A DNA stretch of 64,000 bases from the NCBI RefSeq assembly GCF_017355885.1, contig NZ_JAFEUU010000007.1, positions 1 to 64,000 on the forward strand. Reading direction: 5' to 3'. The notes under the pieces are model-generated. The model saw nothing but the letters and a program-made list of their open reading frames with translations, was not told where the DNA came from and searched no databases. Both the position numbers and the translations under genes were made by a program. Within the stretch, counting starts at the first letter, position 1; each line of letters opens with the position of its first letter. Of this stretch, positions 42,434 to 50,630 are shown piece by piece. This DNA is from Sabulicella rubraurantiaca (GTDB lineage: Bacteria > Pseudomonadota > Alphaproteobacteria > Acetobacterales > Acetobacteraceae).

Positions 42434-43399
42434 ATGAAGCGCCGCACCCTGTTCGCCGCCGCCCCCGCCTTGCTCGCCGCCCCGGCGGTCGCGCAGGAGG
42501 CTTGGCCCAGCCGCCCGGTCACGCTGATGGTGCCCTGGGCGCCTGGCGGCTCCAACGACATCGTCGCACGGTTGCTTGCTCCGCAATTCGAGCAGCGCGC
42601 GGGTCAGCCCTTCGTGGTGGAGAACCGGCCCGGCGGAGGCGGCTCCATCGGCATGGGCATCGCCATGCGGGCGCGGCCGGATGGGCATGCGCTCTTCGTC
42701 TCCTCCGCCTCCAACCACGTCTTCCACCCGCTCATCTCGGGCGAGCTGGGCTACGACGTGCGCGAATCCTTCGAGGCGATGGCGATGTGGGTGGACGTGC
42801 CCAACGTGATCGCCGTCCATCCCTCGCTCCCCGTGCGCAACGTGCCGGAATTGCTGGAGCACATCCGCCGCACCCGGGGCGGGGTGTCCTTCGGCTCCTC
42901 CGGCGTCGGGTCGTCCAACCACCTCGCGGGGGAGCTGCTGCGGCTGCGGACGGGGCTCGACATGACGCATGTGCCGTATCGCGGCGGCGGGCCGGTGCTG
43001 TCCGACCTGATCGCGGGCACCATCCCCATGGCCTTCATGAACCTGCCGACCGTCATCCCGCCGGCCGAGAACGGGCGCGTGCGCATCATCGCCGTCTGCA
43101 CAGCGGAGCGGGTGGGACTGCGCCCGGACCTGCCGACGGTGATGGAGGGCGGCGTGCAGGATTATGCGGTGCGGTCCTGGACCGGGCTCTTCGCGCCCAA
43201 GGGCACACCCGCCGCCATCGTGCGCCGCGCAGCCGAGATGTCACGCGAGGCGCTGGAAGCGCCGCAGGTCCAGTCCCGCCTTCGCGACATCGGCAGTGAG
43301 TCGATCTGGATGGACCCCGCCGCGACCGACCGCTTCGTGCGCGAGGAATACGAGCGCTGGACGCCCATCGTCCGCGCCGCCGGCATCAAGATCGAGTAG
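42434..43399 (+). CDS. Bug-family TTT solute-binding protein 2
   Basis: This is a 321-residue periplasmic receptor with a signal peptide ending at AVAQ. Family marks are PVTLMVPWAPGGSNDIVAR and VVENRPGGGGSIG, followed by VSFGSSGVGSSNHLAGE and MTHVPYRGGGP. It is clearly more distant from the other two receptors in the window than they are from each other. The ligand is unknown. GGAGG precedes the ATG. No transporter membrane genes lie nearby. Confidence 0.93.
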   Translation: MKRRTLFAAAPALLAAPAVAQEAWPSRPVTLMVPWAPGGSNDIVARLLAPQFEQRAGQPFVVENRPGGGGSIGMGIAMRARPDGHALFVSSASNHVFHPLISGELGYDVRESFEAMAMWVDVPNVIAVHPSLPVRNVPELLEHIRRTRGGVSFGSSGVGSSNHLAGELLRLRTGLDMTHVPYRGGGPVLSDLIAGTIPMAFMNLPTVIPPAENGRVRIIAVCTAERVGLRPDLPTVMEGGVQDYAVRSWTGLFAPKGTPAAIVRRAAEMSREALEAPQVQSRLRDIGSESIWMDPAATDRFVREEYERWTPIVRAAGIKIE

Positions 43400-43444
43400 C
43401 GCCGGCACCTGTCGTTCGCGCGTTTTCCGGTGCAGGAAGGTGGC

Positions 43445-45100
43445 ATGTCCTCCCGGCGTGCCGCCTTCCTGATCCTGGGTCTCCTCGCGACACTGGTTCT
43501 GCTGCTGCTGGCGGCGCGCGTGGTTCCGGCGGGGGCTGCCGGGACGGCGCTGCTGCTCTGCCTCGCCGGAATCGCGCCCTGGGTAGCGCTCAGCCTCGGC
43601 CAGTCCCTGCTGGGGCTCGCCATCCTGCTCGGCACGTCGGACCCGCCGGCGCATGTTCTGCCTGCTGCCCGCCACGCGTCCAACGCGCCGCGCCGCTCCC
43701 GCACCGCCATCGCCCTGTGCCTGCGCAACGAGGCGACGGAGGAGGTGCTGCCCGCGCTGGGCCGCCTGCTGGACGCGCTTCCGCTTGAAGGCTTCGACGC
43801 CTGGCTGCTCTCCGACACGCGCGACCCCGTGCTGCGCGCGGCGGAGGACCGCGCCATCGCCGCCTTCCGCGCCACGCGTCCCGATGCCGCGCGCATCTCC
43901 CTGCGCCGGAGGACGGAGGCCACGGGGTTCAAGGCCGGCAACGTCATGTCCTTCCTGGACGCCGAGGGCGAAAGCTACGACTTCGCCCTGGTGCTGGACG
44001 CCGATTCGGAAATGAGCGGCGAAGCGGTGCTGCGCCTCGCCGCGATGCTGGAGAGCGACCCGCGTATCGGCCTCGTGCAGCAGCTCATCGTCGGGCGGCC
44101 AGTGGCGCAGCCCTTTCCGCGGATCTTCCAGTTCGGCATGCGCGCGGGGATGCGCGCCTGGGCCACGGGGCAGGGGTGGTGGCAGGGGCCGAAGGGGCCC
44201 TACTGGGGCCACAACGCGATGTTCCGCGTCAGCGCCTTCCGCGAGCACGCGCGGCTGGAAACCCTGCCCGATGGCTCCGTCCTGCTCAGCCACGACCAGG
44301 TGGAAGCGATCCGCCTGCATGAGGCGGGATGGGAGGTCTGGTGCTGGCCGGAGGAGCGCGGCTCCATGGAAGGCAATCCGCCCGCCCTTCCGGAATTCCT
44401 GGCGCGGGATGAGCGCTGGGCGGCGGGCAACATGCAGTACCTCGCGTTGCTGCGCAGGCCGGGGCTGGGCTTCATGGCGCGCTGGCAGCTGGCGCAGGCC
44501 ATCCTGCTGTTCCTTTGCGCCCCGCTCTGGGCGCTGGCCTTCCTGCTGGCGCTGGGCATCGCCGCGACGGGTGGCTTCGACGCGGTGGCGGGGCGCGACC
44601 TCATCCTTGTGATGCTGGCCTGGTGGGTCGCGGCCTATTCTCCCAAGCTCGCCGGCTACGCGCAGGTGCTGCTGCGGCGGCGGGAGGCAGAACGCTATGG
44701 CGGGCGGGGGCGGTGCCTCCTCGGCGCGCTGGCCGAGATCCTCTTCACCTTCGTCCTCGCCCCCGTCTCGGTGGTGAGCAAGACGCGGTTCCTGCTGGCA
44801 CTGGCTTTTGGGCGCCGCTCCTCCTGGCTGCCGCAGAACCGGACCGCGCGCGGCGTGGCGTGGAGAGATGCGGCGCGGCTGCTCTGGCCGCAGGAAGTGG
44901 CAGGGCTGGTGCTGTTTGCCATCCTGGCCGCGACTGCGCCGCGCCTGCTGCCCTTCGCGGTGGTCTGGGCAGGGGGGCTGCTGCTGGCCATCCCGTTCTG
45001 CGTGCTGTCCTCCTCACCCGGTTTCGGGCGGTGGCTCGCGCGGCGCGGAATCGCCGCGACGCCGGAGGAGGTGGCGGGGCGAGCGGCGATCAGCCCGTGA
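43445..45100 (+). CDS. opgH: OpgH/MdoH-like glucans glucosyltransferase
   Basis: This is a 551-residue inner-membrane family 2 glycosyltransferase. Two N-terminal helices precede the cytoplasmic domain, which has CLRNEATEEV, then VLDADSEMSGEAV, WGHNAMFRVSAF and LLSHDQVEAIRL. ARDERWAAGNMQY stands where the Q/RxxRW motif lies. Several C-terminal helices follow. It should polymerise UDP-glucose into osmoregulated periplasmic glucans and extrude the chain. It is shorter than E. coli OpgH, which has long extra termini. OpgG is not encoded here. ATG 43445 follows AGGAAGG; a GTG five codons earlier is possible. Confidence 0.85.
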   Translation: MSSRRAAFLILGLLATLVLLLLAARVVPAGAAGTALLLCLAGIAPWVALSLGQSLLGLAILLGTSDPPAHVLPAARHASNAPRRSRTAIALCLRNEATEEVLPALGRLLDALPLEGFDAWLLSDTRDPVLRAAEDRAIAAFRATRPDAARISLRRRTEATGFKAGNVMSFLDAEGESYDFALVLDADSEMSGEAVLRLAAMLESDPRIGLVQQLIVGRPVAQPFPRIFQFGMRAGMRAWATGQGWWQGPKGPYWGHNAMFRVSAFREHARLETLPDGSVLLSHDQVEAIRLHEAGWEVWCWPEERGSMEGNPPALPEFLARDERWAAGNMQYLALLRRPGLGFMARWQLAQAILLFLCAPLWALAFLLALGIAATGGFDAVAGRDLILVMLAWWVAAYSPKLAGYAQVLLRRREAERYGGRGRCLLGALAEILFTFVLAPVSVVSKTRFLLALAFGRRSSWLPQNRTARGVAWRDAARLLWPQEVAGLVLFAILAATAPRLLPFAVVWAGGLLLAIPFCVLSSSPGFGRWLARRGIAATPEEVAGRAAISP

Positions 45101-45569
45101 GCGGCGCCACCACGGCGCCCAAGGCGCGGGCGCAATCCTCCGGGGCCGCGGCGATCTGCAGGCCGCGCCGCCCGCCATTGAGCAGGATCTCCGTGTGGTG
45201 CGTGGCGCTTCCGTCCAGGAAGGCACGCAGCTTTCGGCGTTGGCCAAAGGGGCTGATGCCGCCCACCACGTAGCCCGTCGCACGCTCGGCCTTCGCCGGG
45301 TCGGCCATCTCGGCGCGCTTTGCCCCGGCGGCGGTGGCCAGAGCCTTGAGGTTCAGCCGCGCATCGGAAGGAATGGCGGCGCAGACCATCTCGCCCGTGT
45401 CCAGCACGGCGACCAGCGTCTTGAAGACCTGGGCGGGCGGCAAGCCTAGCGCGGAAGCGGCCTGGAGGCCGACCGATTCAGTCGACGGGTCATATTCGTA
45501 CTCAAGCAGGCGGAAGCGCAGCCCCGCCGCCTCGGCCGCGCGCACCGCGGGCGTCACCTTTCCGGCCAT
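45090..45569 (-). CDS. ybaK: YbaK-type Cys-tRNA(Pro)/aminoacyl-tRNA deacylase
   Basis: This is a 159-residue YbaK/EbsC domain protein that hydrolyses mischarged tRNA, typically Cys-tRNA(Pro). Family marks are QVFKTLVAVLDTGEMV, with the key Lys, and GYVVGGISPFGQRRKL and GGRRGLQIAAAPEDC. It is cytoplasmic. The 3' end overlaps the 3' end of the glucosyltransferase gene by 11 nt in convergent orientation. The 5' end overlaps the FkbM gene by 16 nt, so the two are coupled. Confidence 0.93.
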   Translation of the reverse strand: MAGKVTPAVRAAEAAGLRFRLLEYEYDPSTESVGLQAASALGLPPAQVFKTLVAVLDTGEMVCAAIPSDARLNLKALATAAGAKRAEMADPAKAERATGYVVGGISPFGQRRKLRAFLDGSATHHTEILLNGGRRGLQIAAAPEDCARALGAVVAPLTG

Positions 45570-46327
45570 GCACCCTCCTCCGCCCGCAGCCGCGCCGGCT
45601 CCAGGCTGGCATAGATGTCGCCGCTATTGGCCGTGGCCGGCAACGCATCCAGCCAGCGACGCAGCGCCGCCACGTCCACGGCTTCGCCGAACTCCCAGCG
45701 CAGGCTCTCCCCCAGCGAGGCGTTGAAGCGGCGAAAGCCCAGCGCGGTGAGGCGGGTGAGCGAGGCATGGGCGACGTCGCGCTGGATGGTGGTGAACTCG
45801 AAGGACAGAGCGTGCGGGGCCTGCGACAGCCCGGCCAGCGCCTCGGCCTCGTAGCCCTCCACGTCCAGCTTCATGAAATGCGGCATTCCGTGGCGCGCGA
45901 TCAGGGCGTCCAGCGTCACGCGCGGGACGGCGAGGGCGGCATCCCATTCCTGGCCCTCCCAGCCCGGTGCGCCGGCGGCGGCGGCGATGAAGGCATCGCT
46001 GGCCGTGGCGACGGTGGGGTTGGCGCGGTTCAGCCGCAGCACGCCTTCGCCCTCCTCCGCTGCCAGCAGCGCGGCAACGCGCGTGATGCCGTCATCGCCA
46101 CGGAAGAGGAGGCGCAGCGCGCGTTGCAGCGCGGGCTGCGGCTCCACCGCCACCACGCGCGCGCCCAGACGGCGGAAGCACGAGGCGCGGTCGCCCACAT
46201 GCGCGCCCAGGTCGAAGGCAAGGTCCCCAGGGCCGAGGAAGCGCGCATAGAAGGCATCGAGAAGGGGCCGCCGCGCCTTGTCGTGATACAGGCGCAGCGA
46301 GCGCCCGATCGCGGCGGCCCCAGGCAT
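45554..46327 (-). CDS. FkbM-family methyltransferase
   Basis: This is a 257-residue SAM-dependent methyltransferase. DLAFDLGAHVGDRASCF is the SAM-binding loop, VVAVEPQPALQRALR continues the fold, and FMKLDVEGYEAEALAGL is the FkbM family signature. The acceptor is unknown; family members methylate sugars, polyketides or glycan tips. The ATG at 46327 overlaps the VOC gene stop (TGATG), and a GTG one codon earlier is possible. It forms a four-gene minus-strand unit with GST, VOC and YbaK genes. Confidence 0.9.
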   Translation of the reverse strand: MPGAAAIGRSLRLYHDKARRPLLDAFYARFLGPGDLAFDLGAHVGDRASCFRRLGARVVAVEPQPALQRALRLLFRGDDGITRVAALLAAEEGEGVLRLNRANPTVATASDAFIAAAAGAPGWEGQEWDAALAVPRVTLDALIARHGMPHFMKLDVEGYEAEALAGLSQAPHALSFEFTTIQRDVAHASLTRLTALGFRRFNASLGESLRWEFGEAVDVAALRRWLDALPATANSGDIYASLEPARLRAEEGAWPER

Positions 46328-47166
46328 CACGGGCGGAAGATCAGCGCCGTGCCGCCGGCTGCCTCAGGCGGCACCATCAGCGCGCCGTCGGGCAGCTCGC
46401 GCAGCCCCATCCCGCCCAGGAGGCGCCGCACCGAGGCGTTGCCATCCCCCGTCCGCACCGCGAAGCCCGCCAGGAAGGGCAGGTCCGGCGGCACCACGCC
46501 CGGCAGCACCGCCACGCCTTCCTCGGGCGAGAGGATGGAGACGCGGCCCTGCCGGAGGCGCATCTGCACCCCGCCGCCCTGGCGCGGCTCCAGCGGCAGG
46601 CCGGCGAGGCGCGACAGCCGTGCCGCGCTCTCCATCGGCGCGGCGGAGACGAGGAAGCATTCCTCCAGCGCCACGGCGCCATTGGCGTGGTTCATCCAGC
46701 GCTCCTGCCACAGCAATTCGGGCGTCAGGTGGCGGATCAGCTGGACGCGGCCCTCCGGCGCGTCGGGGAAGGGCAGGCGCTCGAACTTCGCCAACCGCCC
46801 CTCTGGGTCGTCGCAGGGGCGCTGGAGATGCGCGATGCCGGGGATGTCCAGCCCGGCCGCGCGCAGGCGCTGGAGGTTGCCCTCGGAATCCTCGATGCCC
46901 AGCGCCAGGATGTGCATCCCCTCGTAGCGGTCGAGCATGCGGCCCAGCCCGTTATCGGGCAGGCCCGGCTCGAAGATCGCCAGGAACTCCAGGTAGCCCT
47001 CGCGAAGGAAGGCGCAGCGATTGCCGGTGGCGAGGGGCACGGGCGGGTTGCCGCCCGATTGCCGTGCCACGGGTGTCAGGGTGAAGCCCAGCCGCTCATA
47101 GGCGGCGTGGAGTGGACCAGGGTCGCGCGCGCAGACGCCGACATGGTCGAGGGAAATGGCGCTCAT
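46327..47166 (-). CDS. VOC-family protein (Glyoxalase_3-like)
   Basis: This is a 279-residue protein of the vicinal oxygen chelate superfamily. The first beta-alpha-beta unit opens with SLDHVGVCARDPGPLHAAYERLGF, containing the usual metal-ligand His, and YLEFLAIF near residue 70 supplies the Glu. A second, diverged half follows. The arrangement resembles the Glyoxalase_3-type domain; reaction and substrate are unknown. The ATG at 47166 overlaps the GST stop by 4 nt. The 10 extra upstream residues in frame belong to the GST gene's region. Confidence 0.87.
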   Translation of the reverse strand: MSAISLDHVGVCARDPGPLHAAYERLGFTLTPVARQSGGNPPVPLATGNRCAFLREGYLEFLAIFEPGLPDNGLGRMLDRYEGMHILALGIEDSEGNLQRLRAAGLDIPGIAHLQRPCDDPEGRLAKFERLPFPDAPEGRVQLIRHLTPELLWQERWMNHANGAVALEECFLVSAAPMESAARLSRLAGLPLEPRQGGGVQMRLRQGRVSILSPEEGVAVLPGVVPPDLPFLAGFAVRTGDGNASVRRLLGGMGLRELPDGALMVPPEAAGGTALIFRP

Positions 47167-47816
47167 GCGGGATCCTCGAATTTCGGCAGGCGCCATTCCA
47201 TCGGCTCCGCCATGGCATCACGGTACCATTGGTCCACCAGGGGATGCGCCCGCACCGCGGCGACATAGGCGCGGCTCGTCGCCGAAAGCTCCGGCTCCCA
47301 GGTGATGAAGCGGGCGCAGACCGGGGCATAGAAGGCATCGGCCAGGGTGAGATCAGTCCCGAACAGGAAGGGCCCGCCATGCGCGGCGAGGCATTCCGCC
47401 CAGAGCGCCTCGATCCGCGCGATGTCGGCGAGGCTCCCCTCGGTGCGGCCGCGCCCGGGGAAATGCCCGCCCAAATTCATCGGCATGGCCATTCGCAGCT
47501 CACGGAAGCCCGAATGCATCTCCGCTGCCACGGCGCGTGCCCAGGCGCGGCGCCCGGCATCGGCAGGCCACAGTCCCGGCGCGATCTCGGCGCAATATTC
47601 GCCGATGGCGAGCGAATCCCAGATGCGCAGGCCGCGATGCTCCAGGTAAGGCACCATCCCGTTGGGCGAGGCGCCCTTGACCGCGGGGGTGGAGCCGCCG
47701 GCGAGGGGGATCACCACCTCCTCCACCTCCAGCCCTGCCATCCGCACGGCGAGCCAGCCGCGCAACGACCAGGAGGAATAGCGGCGCGTCCCCAGGAAAA
47801 GGCGGTTTGCGGCCAT
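47163..47816 (-). CDS. Glutathione S-transferase family protein
   Basis: This is a 217-residue cytosolic GST. The N-terminal thioredoxin-like half has RRYSSWSLRGWLAVRM, with Ser likely activating glutathione, GMVPYLEHRGLRIWDSLAIGEY (the cis-Pro and glutathione-binding Ser) and a helical C-terminal half with LTLADAFYAPVCARF. The SSWSLR opening is typical of a bacterial subgroup related to maleylacetoacetate-type enzymes. It is the first gene of the GST-VOC-FkbM-YbaK unit and divergent from envC. Confidence 0.92.
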   Translation of the reverse strand: MAANRLFLGTRRYSSWSLRGWLAVRMAGLEVEEVVIPLAGGSTPAVKGASPNGMVPYLEHRGLRIWDSLAIGEYCAEIAPGLWPADAGRRAWARAVAAEMHSGFRELRMAMPMNLGGHFPGRGRTEGSLADIARIEALWAECLAAHGGPFLFGTDLTLADAFYAPVCARFITWEPELSATSRAYVAAVRAHPLVDQWYRDAMAEPMEWRLPKFEDPA

Positions 47817-47895
47817 GGCGTCTCCCTTCCGTCCGAACTCCGCACCTTATGGCAGGGCTCGGCAAGTCTGGCAGCCTGGCTCCATCCGTGATTCG

Positions 47896-49083
47896 GTGTG
47901 CCGCGTGACGCCGTGGGTTCTTCTTCTCGTGCCGCTCTTCCTCGCCGCGCCGGCCCGCGCGCAGGGCGATGCGGAAGCTGCGCGCCGCGCCGCCGAGGCC
48001 GCGCGGGAGGCGGCGGCGCGCGAGGCCGACTTGGCCCGCGCGGCCGAGATCCTGGCCGAGCGGCTCGCCGCCGAGCGCACGGCCTCTGCCGCCCGGCTGC
48101 AAGCGCTAGAGGCCGAGGTGATAGCGGCGACCGAGCGTGTCGGCGTGTCCGAGGCGGCGGAGGCCGAGGCACGTCAGGATGGTGCCAAGCTGGCGCGGGA
48201 GATGGAGCCGCTCCTGCCGCCGCTGCTGCGCCTCGCGGCCGAGCCCGCGCCGCTGCTTCTCGCGGCGCCGCTGCCACCGGGCGATGTCGCTCTCTCCCTC
48301 GTAGCGCTGCGCGGCATGCTGGCGGAGGCAGCCTCGCTTTCCGCCCGGCTGCGCGAGGCGGAATCCCGCGCGGCGCGCGAGGCGGCCTCCGGTGCGCGGG
48401 AGCGGAGGCGGCTGGAGGAGGCGCGGGGGGCAGCGCGCGACGCCTCCGCCGCGCTGGACCGGCAGATCGAGGCGGCGCGGGCGCAGATCCGGGCGAGCAC
48501 CGCGGCGGAGCGCGTGGCCCTGGCCCGCGCCGAGAGGGAGATCGCCCGCGCCCGCTCCATCGAAGAGGCGCTGGCCCGCATCGAGCGGCAGCGTGAGGCC
48601 GAGGAGCAGCGGCGCGAGCAGGCAGAGGCCCGCGCCCGGCGGGCCGCCCCGCCCCAAGCTGCCCCGCCTCAGGCCACCCCTGCGCCCCCGGCGGCACGCG
48701 AGCCGGAACCTGCCCCGGCCAGCGGCGGCGCCCCGGTGGCCGGGACGCTGGTGCGCGGCTTCGCGGCGCCGGGCGATGGCGGGCCCGCGCGCGGCCTGAC
48801 CTATGCCACGCCCCCCGGCGCCCGGGTGACCTCGCCCTGCGGCGGCCCGGTCGCCTTCGCCGGGCCGTTCCGCTCCTTCGGGCGGCTGGTGATCGTGGAT
48901 TGCGGGGGCGGGGTGCATCTCGTCCTGGCCGGGATGGACCGGCTGGACGTGGCCATGGGCCGCCGCATCCGCTCCGGCGAGCCGGTGGGGGTGATGGCGC
49001 GGGAAGGCCGCCCGACCCTCTATGTTGAGCTGCGCCGGCGGGGCGAGGCGGTGGACCCGCGCCCCTTCCTGCGTGGCGGCTGA
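47896..49083 (+). CDS. envC: EnvC-like murein hydrolase activator (LytM domain)
   Basis: This is a periplasmic protein of about 395 residues. The signal peptide (VTPWVLLLVPLFLAAPARA) is followed by an Ala/Arg/Glu-rich coiled coil to about residue 265. A Pro/Ala linker comes next, then a C-terminal LytM-like domain (GLTYATPPGARVTSPCGGPVAFAG). The zinc ligands of active LytM enzymes are not conserved (ASP-CGG in place of usual HxH motifs), which fits an activator of amidases rather than a hydrolase. GTG codons at 47896 and 47905 are both possible starts. It heads the envC-ctpA-yibQ-rppH series found in many alphaproteobacteria. Confidence 0.87.
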   Translation: MCRVTPWVLLLVPLFLAAPARAQGDAEAARRAAEAAREAAAREADLARAAEILAERLAAERTASAARLQALEAEVIAATERVGVSEAAEAEARQDGAKLAREMEPLLPPLLRLAAEPAPLLLAAPLPPGDVALSLVALRGMLAEAASLSARLREAESRAAREAASGARERRRLEEARGAARDASAALDRQIEAARAQIRASTAAERVALARAEREIARARSIEEALARIERQREAEEQRREQAEARARRAAPPQAAPPQATPAPPAAREPEPAPASGGAPVAGTLVRGFAAPGDGGPARGLTYATPPGARVTSPCGGPVAFAGPFRSFGRLVIVDCGGGVHLVLAGMDRLDVAMGRRIRSGEPVGVMAREGRPTLYVELRRRGEAVDPRPFLRGG

Positions 49084-49238
49084 AGGGAAATCTCCGAGCT
49101 TCACGCTTTGGAAAGAGTGGCCGGCGCGAGGATTCCCCCTACATACGGGATTTCCGCCGTTCCCCCGCCGGTGCGGAGAGGGCTATGATGCGGCATATTT
49201 GCCCGGCTTGGCCGGGCTCCGGGGTGAAGGCAGTGCGC

Positions 49239-50621
49239 ATGAAGTCCAAGCTGGGAGTCACCTTCGCGGTCGCCGGGGCATTCGCCGCCGGCATCGTCGT
49301 CGGACCCATGGTCGGCGCGGTGGCGCAGGAAGGGAGCCGCGCGGAGACGTATCGCCTCCTCTCCTTGTTCGGCGATGTGTTCGGCCGCGTCCGCGCCGAA
49401 TATGTCGAGACGGTGCGGGACCGCGAGCTGGTCGAGAACGCGCTGAACGGGATGCTGTCGGGCCTCGACCCGCACTCCTCCTACCTGTCGCCCCGCAACT
49501 TCGAGGACATGCGCGTGCAGACGCGCGGCGAGTTCGGCGGGCTCGGCATCGAGGTGACGCAGGAAGGCGGCTATATCCGCGTGATCTCGCCGATCGACGA
49601 GACGCCGGCCGCGCGCGCGGGCATCCGCCCCGGCGACATGATCACCCACCTGAACGGCAACACCACACAGGGCCTGACCCTGCAGGAGGCGGTGGAGCAG
49701 ATGCGCGGCGAGCGCGGCACCTCCATCCGCCTCACCGTGCGCCGCGAGGGCGAGGCGCGGCCGCTGGAACTCGCCATCACCCGCGACGTCATTCGGCCGC
49801 AGATCGTGCGCTTCCGCATGGAGGGCAACGACGTCGGCTATATCCGCGTCACCTCCTTCAACGAGCAGACCGAGACGAACCTCCGCCGCGCCGTGCAGGC
49901 GCTGCGGAACCAGGCCGGCACCAACCTCCGCTCCATCATCCTCGACCTGCGCAACAATCCGGGCGGGCTGCTGGACCAGGCGGTGCAGGTGACGGACGAC
50001 CTGCTCGACCAGGGCGAGATCGTTTCCACCCGCGCCCGCCGCAACGAGGATGCGCAACGCTGGAATGCCCGCTCGGGCGACATCACCGGCGGCATCCCGC
50101 TGGTGGTGCTGATCAATGGCGGCTCCGCCTCCGCCTCCGAGATCGTCGCGGGCGCGCTGCAGGACCACCGCCGCGCGATCGTGATGGGCACGCGGTCCTT
50201 CGGCAAGGGCTCGGTTCAGACTGTGATCCCTCTGGGTGCGGGCAACGGGGCCATCCGCCTGACCACGGCGCGCTACTACACGCCCTCCGGCCGCTCCATC
50301 CAGGCGACGGGGATCGAGCCGGACATCGAGGTGAAGTCCTCGCGCCAGGACAACGCGCAGGCCAATGCGCAGCGCGACCGCGACCGCGAGCAGGATCTGC
50401 GCCGCGCCCTGCGCAACGAGGGCAACAACGCCGCCCAGGCCGCGCCGCCCCCGCCGCCGCTGAACCTGCCGCAGGCGCTGCTGGATCGCATCCAGCGCCA
50501 GCCGCCCGAAGGCTTCCCCGCCCTCGACCCGACCAAGCCGGAGACGGATTTCCAGCTTCAGCAGGCGCTGATCCTGGCCCGCTCCCTGGGGCCTGCCCCG
50601 CAGCGTCGCGCCCAGCGCTAA
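49239..50621 (+). CDS. ctpA: Carboxy-terminal processing peptidase (S41 family)
   Basis: This is a 460-residue periplasmic serine protease. The signal sequence or anchor (SKLGVTFAVAGAFAAGIVVG) is followed by an N-terminal helical region and a PDZ domain at about 80-170 (FGGLGIEV). The S41 core follows, with Ser in NGGSASASEIVAGAL and the Lys of the dyad in SFGKGSVQT. The C-terminal tail is Gln/Arg/Pro-rich. It trims C-termini of envelope proteins. ATG 49239 is preferred; starts at 49185 and GTG 49233 are in frame. The next gene begins 9 nt after its stop. Confidence 0.95.
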   Translation: MKSKLGVTFAVAGAFAAGIVVGPMVGAVAQEGSRAETYRLLSLFGDVFGRVRAEYVETVRDRELVENALNGMLSGLDPHSSYLSPRNFEDMRVQTRGEFGGLGIEVTQEGGYIRVISPIDETPAARAGIRPGDMITHLNGNTTQGLTLQEAVEQMRGERGTSIRLTVRREGEARPLELAITRDVIRPQIVRFRMEGNDVGYIRVTSFNEQTETNLRRAVQALRNQAGTNLRSIILDLRNNPGGLLDQAVQVTDDLLDQGEIVSTRARRNEDAQRWNARSGDITGGIPLVVLINGGSASASEIVAGALQDHRRAIVMGTRSFGKGSVQTVIPLGAGNGAIRLTTARYYTPSGRSIQATGIEPDIEVKSSRQDNAQANAQRDRDREQDLRRALRNEGNNAAQAAPPPPPLNLPQALLDRIQRQPPEGFPALDPTKPETDFQLQQALILARSLGPAPQRRAQR

Positions 50622-50630
50622 TCGCGCCGC

